DNA from: Flavobacterium shii
GTDB taxonomy: Bacteria > Bacteroidota > Bacteroidia > Flavobacteriales > Flavobacteriaceae
DNA: 64,000 nt
NCBI RefSeq assembly: GCF_025847235.1
Contig: NZ_JAOZEW010000004.1
Coordinates: 186,001-250,000, forward strand
Reading direction: 5' to 3'
This document shows positions 34,692 to 44,394 of this stretch, in pieces (within the stretch, counting starts at the first letter, position 1; each line of letters begins with the position of its first letter). The notes below the pieces were generated by a model. The model worked only from the letters and a program-made list of their open reading frames with translations. It ran no database searches and was not told the DNA's origin. The position numbers and the translations under genes are program-made.

Positions 34692-36050
34692 ATGAAAATA
34701 CGTAACCGATTTACATTAATATCATCATTCACGTTTAGTGTCGTATTTATAATTGCTTCGATTATAACATACTTCTCTTTTTATAGCTATTCGGAGAAGA
34801 TGATTTATAATGAACTTCAAAAAACCTGTTTGTTAACCGGTATTTTCTATTTGGAAAAAGATGAACTACCCAAAAACCAGCATCTAATAATTGGGCAACA
34901 ATTTAGAGAGAATTCTCTGGAAATAGTAACACGCGTTTATAATGAGCATAATCAAATTGTTTATGGTGAAAAACAAGGCGATAAAAATATAAATCCAGAG
35001 CGTCTTGATTATATTCGAAAGAATAGAAAATTAAGTTTTAAATCAAATCATCACTTCTATTTCGGAAGTTTTTACCATGATAATCAAGGGGATTTTGTTG
35101 TTTTTGTCAAAAAAAATGATGTTGAATTTAAAACCATCACAAGCCGATTGCTTATCATTATGATTCTGGTTTTGGTTATTGGACTCGTAATAATATATAT
35201 TGTGAGCCGTTTACTTTCGAACCTTGCGTACAGTCCTATAAAAAACATTATAAATCAGGTTAATGAAATAGAAGCTTCTTCTCTCGACAGACATATTATT
35301 TCCCCAAATACCAAAGACGATATACAGGAACTTATAGAAACTTACAACAACTTGTTTAAGCGATTATCGGATACTTTTGTAATCCAGAAAAACTTCATTA
35401 ATTATGTTTCTCATGAATTTAAAACTCCTTTAACTGCCATATCTGGAAATTTGGAGGTATTTGCTCAAAAAGAAAGAACGAGTACTGAATACAAACAAAT
35501 GTCCGAAAAAGTATTAGAGAATGTCTATCAGATAGAAGATACGCTAAATACGCTAATGATGCTTTCTGGTTTAAGAGATAATACAGAACTCAATGAAATT
35601 TTTAGAGTCGATGAATTAGTATGGGATATTAATGACCAATTACCATCTGTTTATCAATTAAAAGATTCTCAAATACAAGTTGCAATAGAAATCATTAATG
35701 ATAAGCTACTTTCTATAAAAGGAAATAGTAACGAAATTAAGATTGCTTTATACAATATTATAGAGAACGCCGTAAAATACTCAAATGGTAATCCTATAAA
35801 AATAAGTCTTTTGCAACAGGATGATCAACTTAAAATTTTAATCGAAGATCATGGAACAGGCATTAGCAAAGACGACTTAAAATTTATCAAACAAACCTTT
35901 TACCGAGGCAAAAATGTGAATGATATAAAAGGTAGCGGTGTAGGACTTTCTTTGGCTAATATTATCTTCAAGCAAAATAATATTCATTTTACAATTACTT
36001 CAAAAAAAGATGAAGGTACTGTTGTAACATTACTATTTCCTCCACTCTAA
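34692..36050 (+). CDS. Sensor histidine kinase (CzcS/CusS-like)
   Basis: 452 residues. Membrane helices at about 7-29 and 152-174 flank a sensor domain rich in His (SNHHFYFGSFYHD), a possible metal site. A HAMP domain follows, then His241 in YVSHEFKTPLTA, N-box IENAVKYS, G1 DHGTGI and G2 GSGVGLSL. It pairs with the preceding regulator and lies 96 bases upstream of the efflux genes. Confidence 0.93.
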   Translation: MKIRNRFTLISSFTFSVVFIIASIITYFSFYSYSEKMIYNELQKTCLLTGIFYLEKDELPKNQHLIIGQQFRENSLEIVTRVYNEHNQIVYGEKQGDKNINPERLDYIRKNRKLSFKSNHHFYFGSFYHDNQGDFVVFVKKNDVEFKTITSRLLIIMILVLVIGLVIIYIVSRLLSNLAYSPIKNIINQVNEIEASSLDRHIISPNTKDDIQELIETYNNLFKRLSDTFVIQKNFINYVSHEFKTPLTAISGNLEVFAQKERTSTEYKQMSEKVLENVYQIEDTLNTLMMLSGLRDNTELNEIFRVDELVWDINDQLPSVYQLKDSQIQVAIEIINDKLLSIKGNSNEIKIALYNIIENAVKYSNGNPIKISLLQQDDQLKILIEDHGTGISKDDLKFIKQTFYRGKNVNDIKGSGVGLSLANIIFKQNNIHFTITSKKDEGTVVTLLFPPL

Positions 36051-36116
36051 TCGTTTTCTAATGTTGCTCTAATCTATTTTTAACATACATCAAATTATCA
36101 TTTAATATACCGCAAG

Positions 36117-36124
36117 TAGCTTTG
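36117..36124 (+). promoter_or_regulatory. -7 element of the metal efflux operon
   Basis: TAGCTTTG fits TAnnTTTG and is 22 bases upstream of the TolC start. No -33 TTG is seen at the right distance, as expected for a promoter that needs an activator. Confidence 0.4.
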
Positions 36125-36146
36125 CATCATATTAAAACAACTTAAT

Positions 36147-37433
36147 TTGAAACGTATACTTTTAACCCTACTCGTTATTGTATCGCACAAAGGTGTGGCA
36201 CAAATTGCTACAATAAACGATACAATTGTTCTTTCCCGAACACAGGCCGAGGCTTTGTTTCTGGATAAGAACCTTTCTCTTATTTCCGAAAAACTGAATA
36301 TCGATATTGCCGATGCACAAGTTATTCAGGCAAAATTATGGCCCAATCCTACGCTTACTATTGGTGAGATAAATCTTTGGAACAATGCCACAGCACAGGA
36401 ATTACCTCCATTATGGGGTAATTTTGGTACAACATCCCAAGTAACTGCCGAGCTGGAACAACTTATTCAAACAGCTGGGAAACGAAAAAAGATGATTGCC
36501 ATGGAAAAAGTTGGCGTAGATATCGCCAAAGAATATTTCAAAACTTTTTTACGTAATCTAAAAATCGAGTTTCGAGGTAACCTTACCGAATTACAATTTG
36601 TACAAGCTCAGGAAGCTGTTTATCAAAAACAACTTGCATCGATGCAAACATTATTAAAAGCATACAGCAACCAAGTTGCACAAGGAAATATTGGTAAAGG
36701 CGAATATATAAGACTAAAAGCAACTGAATTACAATTCCTAAAAGAAATCAGTGATCTTAAAAAAGAGAATAATTCATTGCAAAAAGAGCTTAAAGTTCTT
36801 ATGAATTTACCTGCTACAAGTTATATCAAACTTACCGAAGATGGCTTTGTTCCCGATAATAAAAACATCGAAAATATAAATCTGGGGAATCTTATGGCAT
36901 CGGCTGTAGAAAACAGACCAGATATGAAAGTCCTAAAACTAGGAAATGAATATAACAGTAATAAGTACAAATACGAAAAAGCAATGCGCACACCAGATGT
37001 TACTCTTGGCGTTAGCTATGATCGTGGTGCCAGTTTGATGAACGATTTTGTTGGTATTGGCTTCTCTCTGGATCTTCCTTTTTTCAATAGAAATCAAGGA
37101 AATATAAAAGCTGCAAAAATAGCTATCGACCAAGGTAAATTACTTACCGAAGAGAAAACAATAAGTGTACAAGCAGAAGTATTACAAGCATACGAGGATT
37201 TAATAGTTACCAAGAAACTCTATGATAGTGTCGATGCAAGTTATGAAGGAGATTTAGATAAACTTTTGGAGAGTTATCGCAAAAATTTCATGCAAAGAAA
37301 TACGAGTATGTTGGAATATCTTGATTTTGTAGATGCATATTTGGATAACAAATCGATACTACTAAACTCTAAAAAAGATCTTAATAAAAACCTTGAAGAA
37401 CTACGCTACATAGCAGGTCAGGAAATTAATTAA
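36147..37433 (+). CDS. TolC-family channel of a metal RND pump (CzcC/CusC-like)
   Basis: 428 residues from a TTG start; the signal peptide ends KGVAQ. Two OEP repeats are present, the first with ANLWPNPTLTIGEI-like text (QAKLWPNPTLTIGEINLWN), the second RTPDVTLGVSYDRGASLMNDFVGIG with FSLDLPFFNRNQG. The sequence type is that of CzcC. It is first in the operon, with the adaptor 53 bases downstream. Confidence 0.9.
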   Translation: MKRILLTLLVIVSHKGVAQIATINDTIVLSRTQAEALFLDKNLSLISEKLNIDIADAQVIQAKLWPNPTLTIGEINLWNNATAQELPPLWGNFGTTSQVTAELEQLIQTAGKRKKMIAMEKVGVDIAKEYFKTFLRNLKIEFRGNLTELQFVQAQEAVYQKQLASMQTLLKAYSNQVAQGNIGKGEYIRLKATELQFLKEISDLKKENNSLQKELKVLMNLPATSYIKLTEDGFVPDNKNIENINLGNLMASAVENRPDMKVLKLGNEYNSNKYKYEKAMRTPDVTLGVSYDRGASLMNDFVGIGFSLDLPFFNRNQGNIKAAKIAIDQGKLLTEEKTISVQAEVLQAYEDLIVTKKLYDSVDASYEGDLDKLLESYRKNFMQRNTSMLEYLDFVDAYLDNKSILLNSKKDLNKNLEELRYIAGQEIN

Positions 37434-37486
37434 AAACCCGAAATCAGAATAGATCACTAATTATCTGATAATAATAACAAAACATA

Positions 37487-38572
37487 ATGAAGAAATTTAT
37501 TTTACTACCTATACTAGGGCTAATGCTCGTTTACGGATGCAAAAAGGAAGAAGTTAAAGAAACTAAAGATGAAAAATTTTGTATTGATAAAGCATTAAAA
37601 GAAAAAATTACTATAGAGCCTGTTCAGAAACGTGCAGTAACTCAATCCATAAATCTTACTGGAAACATAACCTATAACAACGATCATGTGGTGCAGTTTA
37701 ATAGCCTTGTAGAGGGGATTATTACCAAAACTACATTTTCGTTGGGGGATTATGTGAAAAAAGGACAAATACTTGCTGAGATAAAAAGTACAGAACTTAA
37801 CAGTATGCAATCCGAAAGTAAATCGTTGCAATCACAATTAGCTGTTGCACAACGCCAATTACAATCGACAAAATCAATGTTTGATGATGGTATCGCTTCA
37901 CAAAAAGACCTAATGCAAGCACAAAGTGAATTGGATGTTTTAAAATCATCTTTGGAAAACGTAAAAGCAAATCTTGCTATGTTCAGCGCTAGTAGCGAAA
38001 GAGCCGTTTTTCAGATAAAAGCACCAACAGAAGGATACGTAGTTGCCAAAAACATTAGCCCGGGAATGCAAATAACCGATGGTAGCGATCCTCTTTTTAC
38101 AATTTCTGATTTAAAAGAAATCTGGGTATTGGTAAATGTTTATACCAGTAATCTGAAAAATGTAACCGAGAATATGCTAGTAGATGTTACAACACCCGCT
38201 TATCCCGGTGAAGTTTTTAAAGGAAAAATCACAATGCTTGCTAAAGTTTTTGATGCCGATGAGCATGTTCTAAAGGCAAGAATTGTTATGGAAAACAAGA
38301 ATTTAAAATTGAAACCCGGAATGACTGCAGACATCGTTATCGACAAAAGTATAGGTGGCGAAATGCTGGCAGCAGTTCCTGCAAAAGCAGCCATTTTTGA
38401 TAACAATCGTGATTATATCTTAATCTATAAAGATGATTGTACAATCGAAACCAGAGAAATTAATCCTGTTATAAAAAATAACAACTGGATTTATTTTGAT
38501 AAAGGAGTTAAAGAAGGTGAAATGGTTATTACTAAAAATCACTTGTTAATTCACGAAAGATTAAAAAACTAA
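37487..38572 (+). CDS. RND periplasmic adaptor (CzcB/CusB-like lipoprotein)
   Basis: 361 residues, lipobox VYGC (Cys17). One Cys lies in the mature N-terminus (EKFCIDKAL). Lipoyl halves (GIITKTTFSLGDYVKKGQILAEI; IKAPTEGYVVAKNISPGMQI) surround a coiled coil (SMQSESKSLQSQLAVAQRQLQS). C-terminal barrel domains resemble CzcB. It is the middle gene of the CzcCBA-type operon. Confidence 0.9.
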   Translation: MKKFILLPILGLMLVYGCKKEEVKETKDEKFCIDKALKEKITIEPVQKRAVTQSINLTGNITYNNDHVVQFNSLVEGIITKTTFSLGDYVKKGQILAEIKSTELNSMQSESKSLQSQLAVAQRQLQSTKSMFDDGIASQKDLMQAQSELDVLKSSLENVKANLAMFSASSERAVFQIKAPTEGYVVAKNISPGMQITDGSDPLFTISDLKEIWVLVNVYTSNLKNVTENMLVDVTTPAYPGEVFKGKITMLAKVFDADEHVLKARIVMENKNLKLKPGMTADIVIDKSIGGEMLAAVPAKAAIFDNNRDYILIYKDDCTIETREINPVIKNNNWIYFDKGVKEGEMVITKNHLLIHERLKN

Positions 38573-38609
38573 GTATCCTCCATAAAAACGGATAAACACA
38601 ATACAAGAC

Positions 38610-41600
38610 ATGAAAAAATTTGTACAAGGCTTAGTTGCTTTCTCGCTAAAAAACTCACTTATAGTTTTTTTCCTGACAGCTATATTACTAGTCGCCGGTA
38701 TAGTAAGCTATATCCATACACCTATAGAAGCTTTTCCCGATGTAACTAATACCCGGGCAAGGATAATTACACAATGGCCAGGAAGAAGTGCCGAAGAAGT
38801 GGAGAAATTTATCACACTTCCGATTTCAAAACAAATGAATACCATTCCTAAAAAAGCCGAAGTACGCTCTATTTCGCTTTTTGGATTATCAGTTGTTACC
38901 GTATTATTTGATGATGATGTAGATGATTTTTACGCACAGCAATATGCCTCAAATCGCCTTAACGGATTGGATCTCCCAGAAGGAGCCGATGTAGACATTG
39001 AGCCACCATCCGGGGCAACAGGCGAAATATTCAGGTATGTTATAAAAAGTGATTTACCAATTAAGGAAATAAAAGCCATTCAGGATTGGGTAATCGAGAG
39101 AGAATTGATATCTGTACCTGGTGTTGCCGATGTGGTAAGTTTTGGTGGTGAAGAGAAAATATTCGAAATAAAAATTAATCCTACACAGCTGGAAAATTAC
39201 AATCTATCTGCATTGGATGTTTATGAAGCCGTTTCCAAAAGTAATGTAAACGTAGGTGGAGATGTAATACAACGTGGTGACCAGGCTTATGTAGTAAGAG
39301 GAGTTGGACTAATCAATAAAGTAGAAGATATCGGTAATATCCTTATCGAAACCAAAGGATCATCACCAATACTGGTAAAACACGTAGCCGAAGTTAGTAT
39401 CTCTGCCAAGCCCAGACTAGGGCAAGTAGGTTTACAAGGCGATGATGATGTCGTAGAAGGCATCGTAGTTATGTTACGTGGAGAAAATCCGGGTGAGGTT
39501 ATAAAGAGGCTTAAAAGCCGTTTAAACGAACTTAATGAAAGAGTTCTTCCGGATAATGTAAAAATTGTTCCGTTTATTGACCGTACCGAATTGGTAAATA
39601 CAACCGTAAAAACAGTTACAAAAAACCTTATCGAAGGTATATTACTTGTTTCCTTAATCGTGTTTATTTTCCTTTACAATTGGCGTACATCGTTGATTGT
39701 AGCATCTGTAATTCCTCTTTCATTCTTATTTGCAATTATAATGTTGCGAATTCAGGGATTACCAGCCAACTTAATATCTATGGGAGCGCTCGATTTCGGT
39801 TTATTACTGGAAGGAACGCTCGTAATTGTCGAGCAAGTATTCGTCTCGCTCGAGAAGAAGGCTCATAAAGTGGGAATGGAACGCTTTAATAGCATGAGTA
39901 AAATGGGACTTATCAAGAGAAGTGTAGGTAGTGTAGCTACATATATTTTCTTTGCATTGATTATTTTAATTGTTGCGTTGATGCCAATATTTTCTTTCAC
40001 TAAAGTGGAAGGAAAAATGTTCTCTCCCCTAGCCTTTACATTAAGTTATGCGCTATTAGGATCATTGATTTTGTCACTTACTTATGTACCAGCAATGTGT
40101 AAAGTAATGTTGACCAAAAATATTGTAGAGAAAGAAAATATGATTTCGCGTTTCTTTAGAGAAAACCTTTTTAAACTTTTTAAATGGAGTACTCGAAATC
40201 GTAAAGCAACATTATATGGTTTCTTGATATTACTAACTGTATGTTGTGCAAAATTTGCATTCTATGGCTCCGAATTTATTCCTAAGCTAAACGAAGGAGC
40301 AATTTATGTGCGAGCGACTTTACCCAACAGTATAAATCTTGATGAAGCTGTTAGGCTTACGAAAGAAATGAAGGGGAAAATAAGGAAATTTGAAGAAGTA
40401 AAATTTGTACTTACCCAAACAGGACGACCAAATGATGGTACTGATCCAACAGGTTTCTTTAATATCGAATTGCATATTGAATTATTGCATCAGGATGAAT
40501 GGAAACGTAAAATTAGTAAAGAGGACTTAATCGCCGAAATTAAGAAGGAGCTGGACGTGTATCCCGGAATAGGATTTGGTTTCAGTCAGCCGATTCAAGA
40601 TAATGTAGAAGAATATGTCGCCGGTGTGAAAAGTCCTCTTGTTATAAAAATATTCGGAAATGACCTTTTCCAACTCGAGGAAATGGCTGCAAAAGTCGCC
40701 AAATCTATAAAAGATGTTAGAGGAATTGAAGATATTAATGTATATAAAAACATTGGTTTACCTGAATTAAGAATCCAACTTGATGACGAAAAAATGGCGC
40801 GTTATGCCATTACAACAGCCGATGCGCAAGCTGTAATCCGAATGACAATTGGTGGACAAGCAGCAACCAAGTTTTATGATGACGAAAAGATATTTGATAT
40901 TACATTGCGATTCGAAAAAGAATATCGTGACTCGAAAGAAAAAATTGAAGATATTCTTATTCCAACCATGAACGGCAAAAAGGTTCCTTTAAAAGAAATC
41001 GCTACCGTAGAGTATAAAACTGGTCCAACATTCATCTATCGTGAAGGAAACAGTCGATATATTGCTGTAGGTTTTAGTATCGAAGGTCGAGATTTAGGAA
41101 GCACAATTGATGAAGCACAGAAAAAAGTGGCTGCAGAAGTAAAACTACCTAAGGAAAATGTAATGAAATGGGCAGGAGAATTTGAAAGCAAAGAAAGAGC
41201 TTCAAAACAATTGGCGATGATTGTTCCCGTTGTATTAGTATTGATTTTATGTTTATTGTATTTCAATTTCGGTAATTTCAAAGATACCTTGGTTGCAATA
41301 AGTGCAATGCCATATGCTTTTATTGGTGGTTTCCTATCTCTTTGGGTTACGGGAACTGTATTTGGAATATCGGCGGGAATCGGTTTCATTATTCTCTTTG
41401 GAGTTAGTGCAATTGATAGTATTGTCCTCATAGGAATCATTAGAGAAAATATGCGAGCGGGAATGCATCTAAAAGATGCGATTTCAAATGGTATTTATAG
41501 TCGTATTCGTCCTATTGTAATGATTGCTCTTATGGGATCTCTCGGATTATTACCTGCTGCATTATCAACAGGAATGGGATCAGAAGTACAAAAACCATTG

Positions 41601-41714
41601 GCAATTATGATTGTAGGAGGATTAATAACCTGTATGATTTTATCTTTAACTGTATTACCACAAGTATTTTATTTGGTATATCGTAAAAAAGATACCGATA
41701 AAACAGATTCATAA
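38610..41714 (+). CDS. CusA/CzcA-family heavy-metal RND permease
   Basis: 1034 residues. The HME-type N-terminus has TPIEAFPDVTNTRARIITQWPGRSAEEVEK and PKKAEVRSISLFGLSVV. Helix 4 contains the charged relay D395, E401 and E408 in GALDFGLLLEGTLVIVEQ. In CzcA the middle residue is Asp (D408), so this is a conservative Asp to Glu change. The pump uses the proton gradient to expel cations (Zn, Co, Cd, Ni, or Cu/Ag); the metal cannot be read. A strong terminator ends the operon. Confidence 0.92.
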   Translation: MKKFVQGLVAFSLKNSLIVFFLTAILLVAGIVSYIHTPIEAFPDVTNTRARIITQWPGRSAEEVEKFITLPISKQMNTIPKKAEVRSISLFGLSVVTVLFDDDVDDFYAQQYASNRLNGLDLPEGADVDIEPPSGATGEIFRYVIKSDLPIKEIKAIQDWVIERELISVPGVADVVSFGGEEKIFEIKINPTQLENYNLSALDVYEAVSKSNVNVGGDVIQRGDQAYVVRGVGLINKVEDIGNILIETKGSSPILVKHVAEVSISAKPRLGQVGLQGDDDVVEGIVVMLRGENPGEVIKRLKSRLNELNERVLPDNVKIVPFIDRTELVNTTVKTVTKNLIEGILLVSLIVFIFLYNWRTSLIVASVIPLSFLFAIIMLRIQGLPANLISMGALDFGLLLEGTLVIVEQVFVSLEKKAHKVGMERFNSMSKMGLIKRSVGSVATYIFFALIILIVALMPIFSFTKVEGKMFSPLAFTLSYALLGSLILSLTYVPAMCKVMLTKNIVEKENMISRFFRENLFKLFKWSTRNRKATLYGFLILLTVCCAKFAFYGSEFIPKLNEGAIYVRATLPNSINLDEAVRLTKEMKGKIRKFEEVKFVLTQTGRPNDGTDPTGFFNIELHIELLHQDEWKRKISKEDLIAEIKKELDVYPGIGFGFSQPIQDNVEEYVAGVKSPLVIKIFGNDLFQLEEMAAKVAKSIKDVRGIEDINVYKNIGLPELRIQLDDEKMARYAITTADAQAVIRMTIGGQAATKFYDDEKIFDITLRFEKEYRDSKEKIEDILIPTMNGKKVPLKEIATVEYKTGPTFIYREGNSRYIAVGFSIEGRDLGSTIDEAQKKVAAEVKLPKENVMKWAGEFESKERASKQLAMIVPVVLVLILCLLYFNFGNFKDTLVAISAMPYAFIGGFLSLWVTGTVFGISAGIGFIILFGVSAIDSIVLIGIIRENMRAGMHLKDAISNGIYSRIRPIVMIALMGSLGLLPAALSTGMGSEVQKPLAIMIVGGLITCMILSLTVLPQVFYLVYRKKDTDKTDS

Positions 41715-41733
41715 TCTGAATAAATTAAATTTT

Positions 41734-41770
41734 AAAAACACCTTTAAGCGCAATGTTTAAAGGTGTTTTT
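41734..41770 (+). terminator. Terminator of the metal efflux operon
   Basis: AAAAACACCTTTAA (41734-41747) pairs with TTAAAGGTGTTTTT (41757-41770), a 14-bp perfect stem followed by further T residues, 20 bases past the permease stop. Confidence 0.88.
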
Positions 41771-41930
41771 TTTATTATATAATATCTAGTTTTTTGCCAC
41801 GAATTACACAAATTCTCTCGAATTAATTTGATTCAATATATAAAAACCAAATCCATGTAATCCGCTTCTTATTTTCCTTTGCGCCTTTATACCTAAATCC
41901 CTTTTTGCATTGCCTAGATTGCCTAAAAAT

Positions 41931-42108
41931 GGAACGCGGATGACGCGGATTTCCTAAAGGAAAGACGCAGATAAAAACGGATTTTTTTAGATTATAGTTT
42001 ATTATAGGCATATAGACAAAGAAATCTAGATTAAATAGATTTTTTAATTTTTAAAAATCCGTTTTTATCCGCGTTTTCGCCTAAGCGAATCCGTGTCATC
42101 CGCGTTCC
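41931..42108. repeat. Palindromic intergenic element, copy 2
   Basis: Left arm GGAACGCGGATGACGCGGAT with GACGCAGATAAAAACGGATT. Right arm AAAATCCGTTTTTATCCGCG with CGAATCCGTGTCATCCGCGTTCC. The ends are the same as copy 1 while the centre differs and is longer. Before it, at 41794-41815, lies TTTTTTGCCACGAATTACAC, the end of another repeat type also seen at 54952. Confidence 0.75.
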
Positions 42109-42158
42109 TTTACTATATGCTAAAGACGCACTACTATGCGCCTCTACAGAAAATCTTT

Positions 42159-42221
42159 AAACCTTTGTTCCTCTGCACCTCTATACCTCTGTACCTTTGT
42201 AACTCTATACCTCTGCACCTA
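42159..42221. repeat. Degenerate short tandem repeat
   Basis: About six units of 9-10 bases of the type cctctgcacctctatacctctgtacc run up to and into the stop of the AraC gene. This is simple-sequence material of a kind common between flavobacterial genes. Confidence 0.55.
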
Positions 42222-43052
42222 AACAATTAACTTCTTCCTAAACTCAGATGGAGAACTACCTGTACTTCGCATGATGAATTTATTAAAATGACTACTATCT
42301 ATAAACCCTAAATCATTACTAATCTCAGAGAAAGTCAGATTGCTTTTGCTTAATTTTTCGGTTACAACTTTTAGTTTAGTTCGCTCAATATAATCTCTTA
42401 AAGTTATATTTAAATGGGTTTTAAAATATTCCCCAATGTAGTTTATAGAAACATTAAAGTGACTGGCTATTTCTTTTTTCTTTAGCAAATGAGGATTCGC
42501 AATATTCGAACGGATGTAACTTAAAATAGTATCTATCTTTAAAATTTCGGTAGTTTGGATATTTAGATTGCTTTCATTAATACTCGCATTCCTCCTAATT
42601 ATTTGAATAAGCGACATCATCAAACTTTTAATTATGATTTCATTCTGCCCTTTTTGCTTTCCTACTTCATCTAATATTTTCAAAATAACCAATTCACAGA
42701 ATGCTTTATCATCTTCTAAGAAAATCAAATTCCCATTAAGCAGATTATGATAATAAAATAGCTTCTCGATTTCTTCAATTTCTTTTTTATTCGAAAAGAA
42801 ATTAGGAAGAAAACGCAAGCAATGAAACTTTGTAGGTTCTAATGTTTTGAAAGAATGATAGTCTTTTGGCGTAAGCAAATAAATATCGTGTTCTTTATAA
42901 TTATGATGAATCGAATTTAGGATATGATTACCCGTTCCGTATTCGATATATAATAACTCGAAGAAATTATGCCTGTGCACTTCTTTCTTCCAAGTGAGTT
43001 CTTCAACCGAATAAATTTCGAAATCTTTGTATATAAAAAAGGTATCTCTCAT
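42219..43052 (-). CDS. AraC-family transcriptional regulator with cupin N-terminus
   Basis: 277 residues. The N-terminal AraC-binding cupin (about 20-120) shows HRHNFFELLYIEYGTGNHIL and YLLTPKDYHSFK. The C-terminal HTH pair is KKEIASHFNVSINYIGEYFKTHL and FSEISNDLGFIDSSHFNKFIMRSTGSSPSEFRKK. A minus-strand TATATTTG (43068-43075) fits its promoter. It is divergent from the ketopantoate reductase-like gene and probably regulates it. Confidence 0.88.
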   Translation of the reverse strand: MRDTFFIYKDFEIYSVEELTWKKEVHRHNFFELLYIEYGTGNHILNSIHHNYKEHDIYLLTPKDYHSFKTLEPTKFHCLRFLPNFFSNKKEIEEIEKLFYYHNLLNGNLIFLEDDKAFCELVILKILDEVGKQKGQNEIIIKSLMMSLIQIIRRNASINESNLNIQTTEILKIDTILSYIRSNIANPHLLKKKEIASHFNVSINYIGEYFKTHLNITLRDYIERTKLKVVTEKLSKSNLTFSEISNDLGFIDSSHFNKFIMRSTGSSPSEFRKKLIV

Positions 43053-43152
43053 AATCCTTAAATTTTACAAATATAACCTATATTTTTACATCATTTAATA
43101 AATGTAAACCTATTTACTTTGCATCAATAATTTAAACCTTAAATACTAAAAG

Positions 43153-44082
43153 ATGAACTCGGATACAATAAAAATAGGAATTCTTGGAATTGGTGGAATC
43201 GGCGGATTTGTTGGCGCTCCATTGGCAAAAAAATATAAAGACAGTACTACCAAAATAATATTCATTTGCAGAGGCGAAACTAAAAACACCATTCAAAAAG
43301 ACGGATTAATATTTGAATCTAAAGGTACAAAAGAAACTATATTCCCTGATTTAGTATCAGATAATCCAGCCGAAATTGGAATCTTGGATGTACTTATAAT
43401 CACAAGCAAATCCTACTCGGTAAACGAAATATTAGCTACTTATAAAGATTGTATAAGTGCCGACACTATTATAATCACTTTACAAAATGTTGTAAATGCC
43501 AAAGAAATCATTCGAAAAACATTACCAGAACTAGGGAAAATTACGGAAGGTTGTATTTATGTAGCTTCCAATGTAAAAAAACCAGGATATATTCAACATG
43601 TTGGAGGACCTGGGAAAATTTTTGTTGGAGGAGAAGAGAATAAATCGTTAATTGATTTATTAACAGCAGGTGGTTTAGACATTACTTATGTCCCAAACAT
43701 CGATCAAATACTTTGGAAAAAATACCTTTTTGTAGCTCCAGTTGCGGCAATAACAACAGCTTACAATGTTTCATTTGGTCAACTTCTGGAAGATAAAAAC
43801 CTAATGCATATTCTCGAAAATATGATGATTGAAATTCAGTCGCTTGCCAGCAAAAATAATATCAGCTTGACAAATGAAGACATTGAAACTTCTAAAGATT
43901 TATTGACTAAATTTCCATTTGAATCTAAATCATCTTTACAATTGGATTTCGAAAACAACAATCAAACAGAGAAACAATTCTTAGTAGATTACGTTATCGA
44001 AAATTGCAAGAAACACGAAATCCCAACTCCCTTTTACGAAAGTGTAAACGAAAAGATTATTTCAATGAGTTTCGTGAAGTAG
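43153..44082 (+). CDS. Ketopantoate reductase-family oxidoreductase (PanE/ApbA)
   Basis: 309 residues. The Rossmann NAD(P) motif GILGIGGIGGFVGAPLA is near the start. The family Lys region (VLIITSKSYSVNEIL) and ALQNVVNA-like segment (ITLQNVVNAKE) follow, then the C-terminal helical ApbA_C domain (ILWKKYLFVAPVAAITTAYNVSFG). The classic member makes pantoate for coenzyme A, but paralogues under AraC control often act on other 2-oxo acids. It is not next to pan genes. Confidence 0.87.
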   Translation: MNSDTIKIGILGIGGIGGFVGAPLAKKYKDSTTKIIFICRGETKNTIQKDGLIFESKGTKETIFPDLVSDNPAEIGILDVLIITSKSYSVNEILATYKDCISADTIIITLQNVVNAKEIIRKTLPELGKITEGCIYVASNVKKPGYIQHVGGPGKIFVGGEENKSLIDLLTAGGLDITYVPNIDQILWKKYLFVAPVAAITTAYNVSFGQLLEDKNLMHILENMMIEIQSLASKNNISLTNEDIETSKDLLTKFPFESKSSLQLDFENNNQTEKQFLVDYVIENCKKHEIPTPFYESVNEKIISMSFVK

Positions 44083-44098
44083 ATTGAAAGATTGATTT

Positions 44099-44127
44099 CC
44101 TGCAAGGTCTTTTTTTGACCTTGTAGG
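44099..44127. terminator. Hairpin after the reductase gene
   Basis: CCTGCAAGGTC (44099-44109) pairs with GACCTTGTAGG (44117-44127) with one G-T pair and a loop of seven T. The rest of the 44083-44394 gap is a degenerate string of tcacatctt-like repeats without a credible gene. Confidence 0.5.
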
Positions 44128-44394
44128 TATTATTAAGAGAATTATTTTGTAAAGTTTCATAAAGTAAACGCAGAGAAAAGTGGTAAGTAGTAAGAAACTC
44201 CCCAAGAAACCACCTATTTTGTCTTTAGTATAATGTGTGATTTTGATTGCGAAGACGCGCTGCTGTACACCTACAAACATGCGGAATATACCACATCTTA
44301 CTTCTAGTTTCTCACATCTTTCTTTTAAAATCTTTCTTCTCACATCTTCCATATTTTACTTCCCACTTTATACCTTTTTTATTATCTTAAACGA

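Noticed and set aside
44062..44352. Minus-strand ORF of 96 codons
   Set aside because: It runs through degenerate tcacatctt-type repeats and overlaps the end of the reductase gene; the product is low-complexity and unlike a protein.
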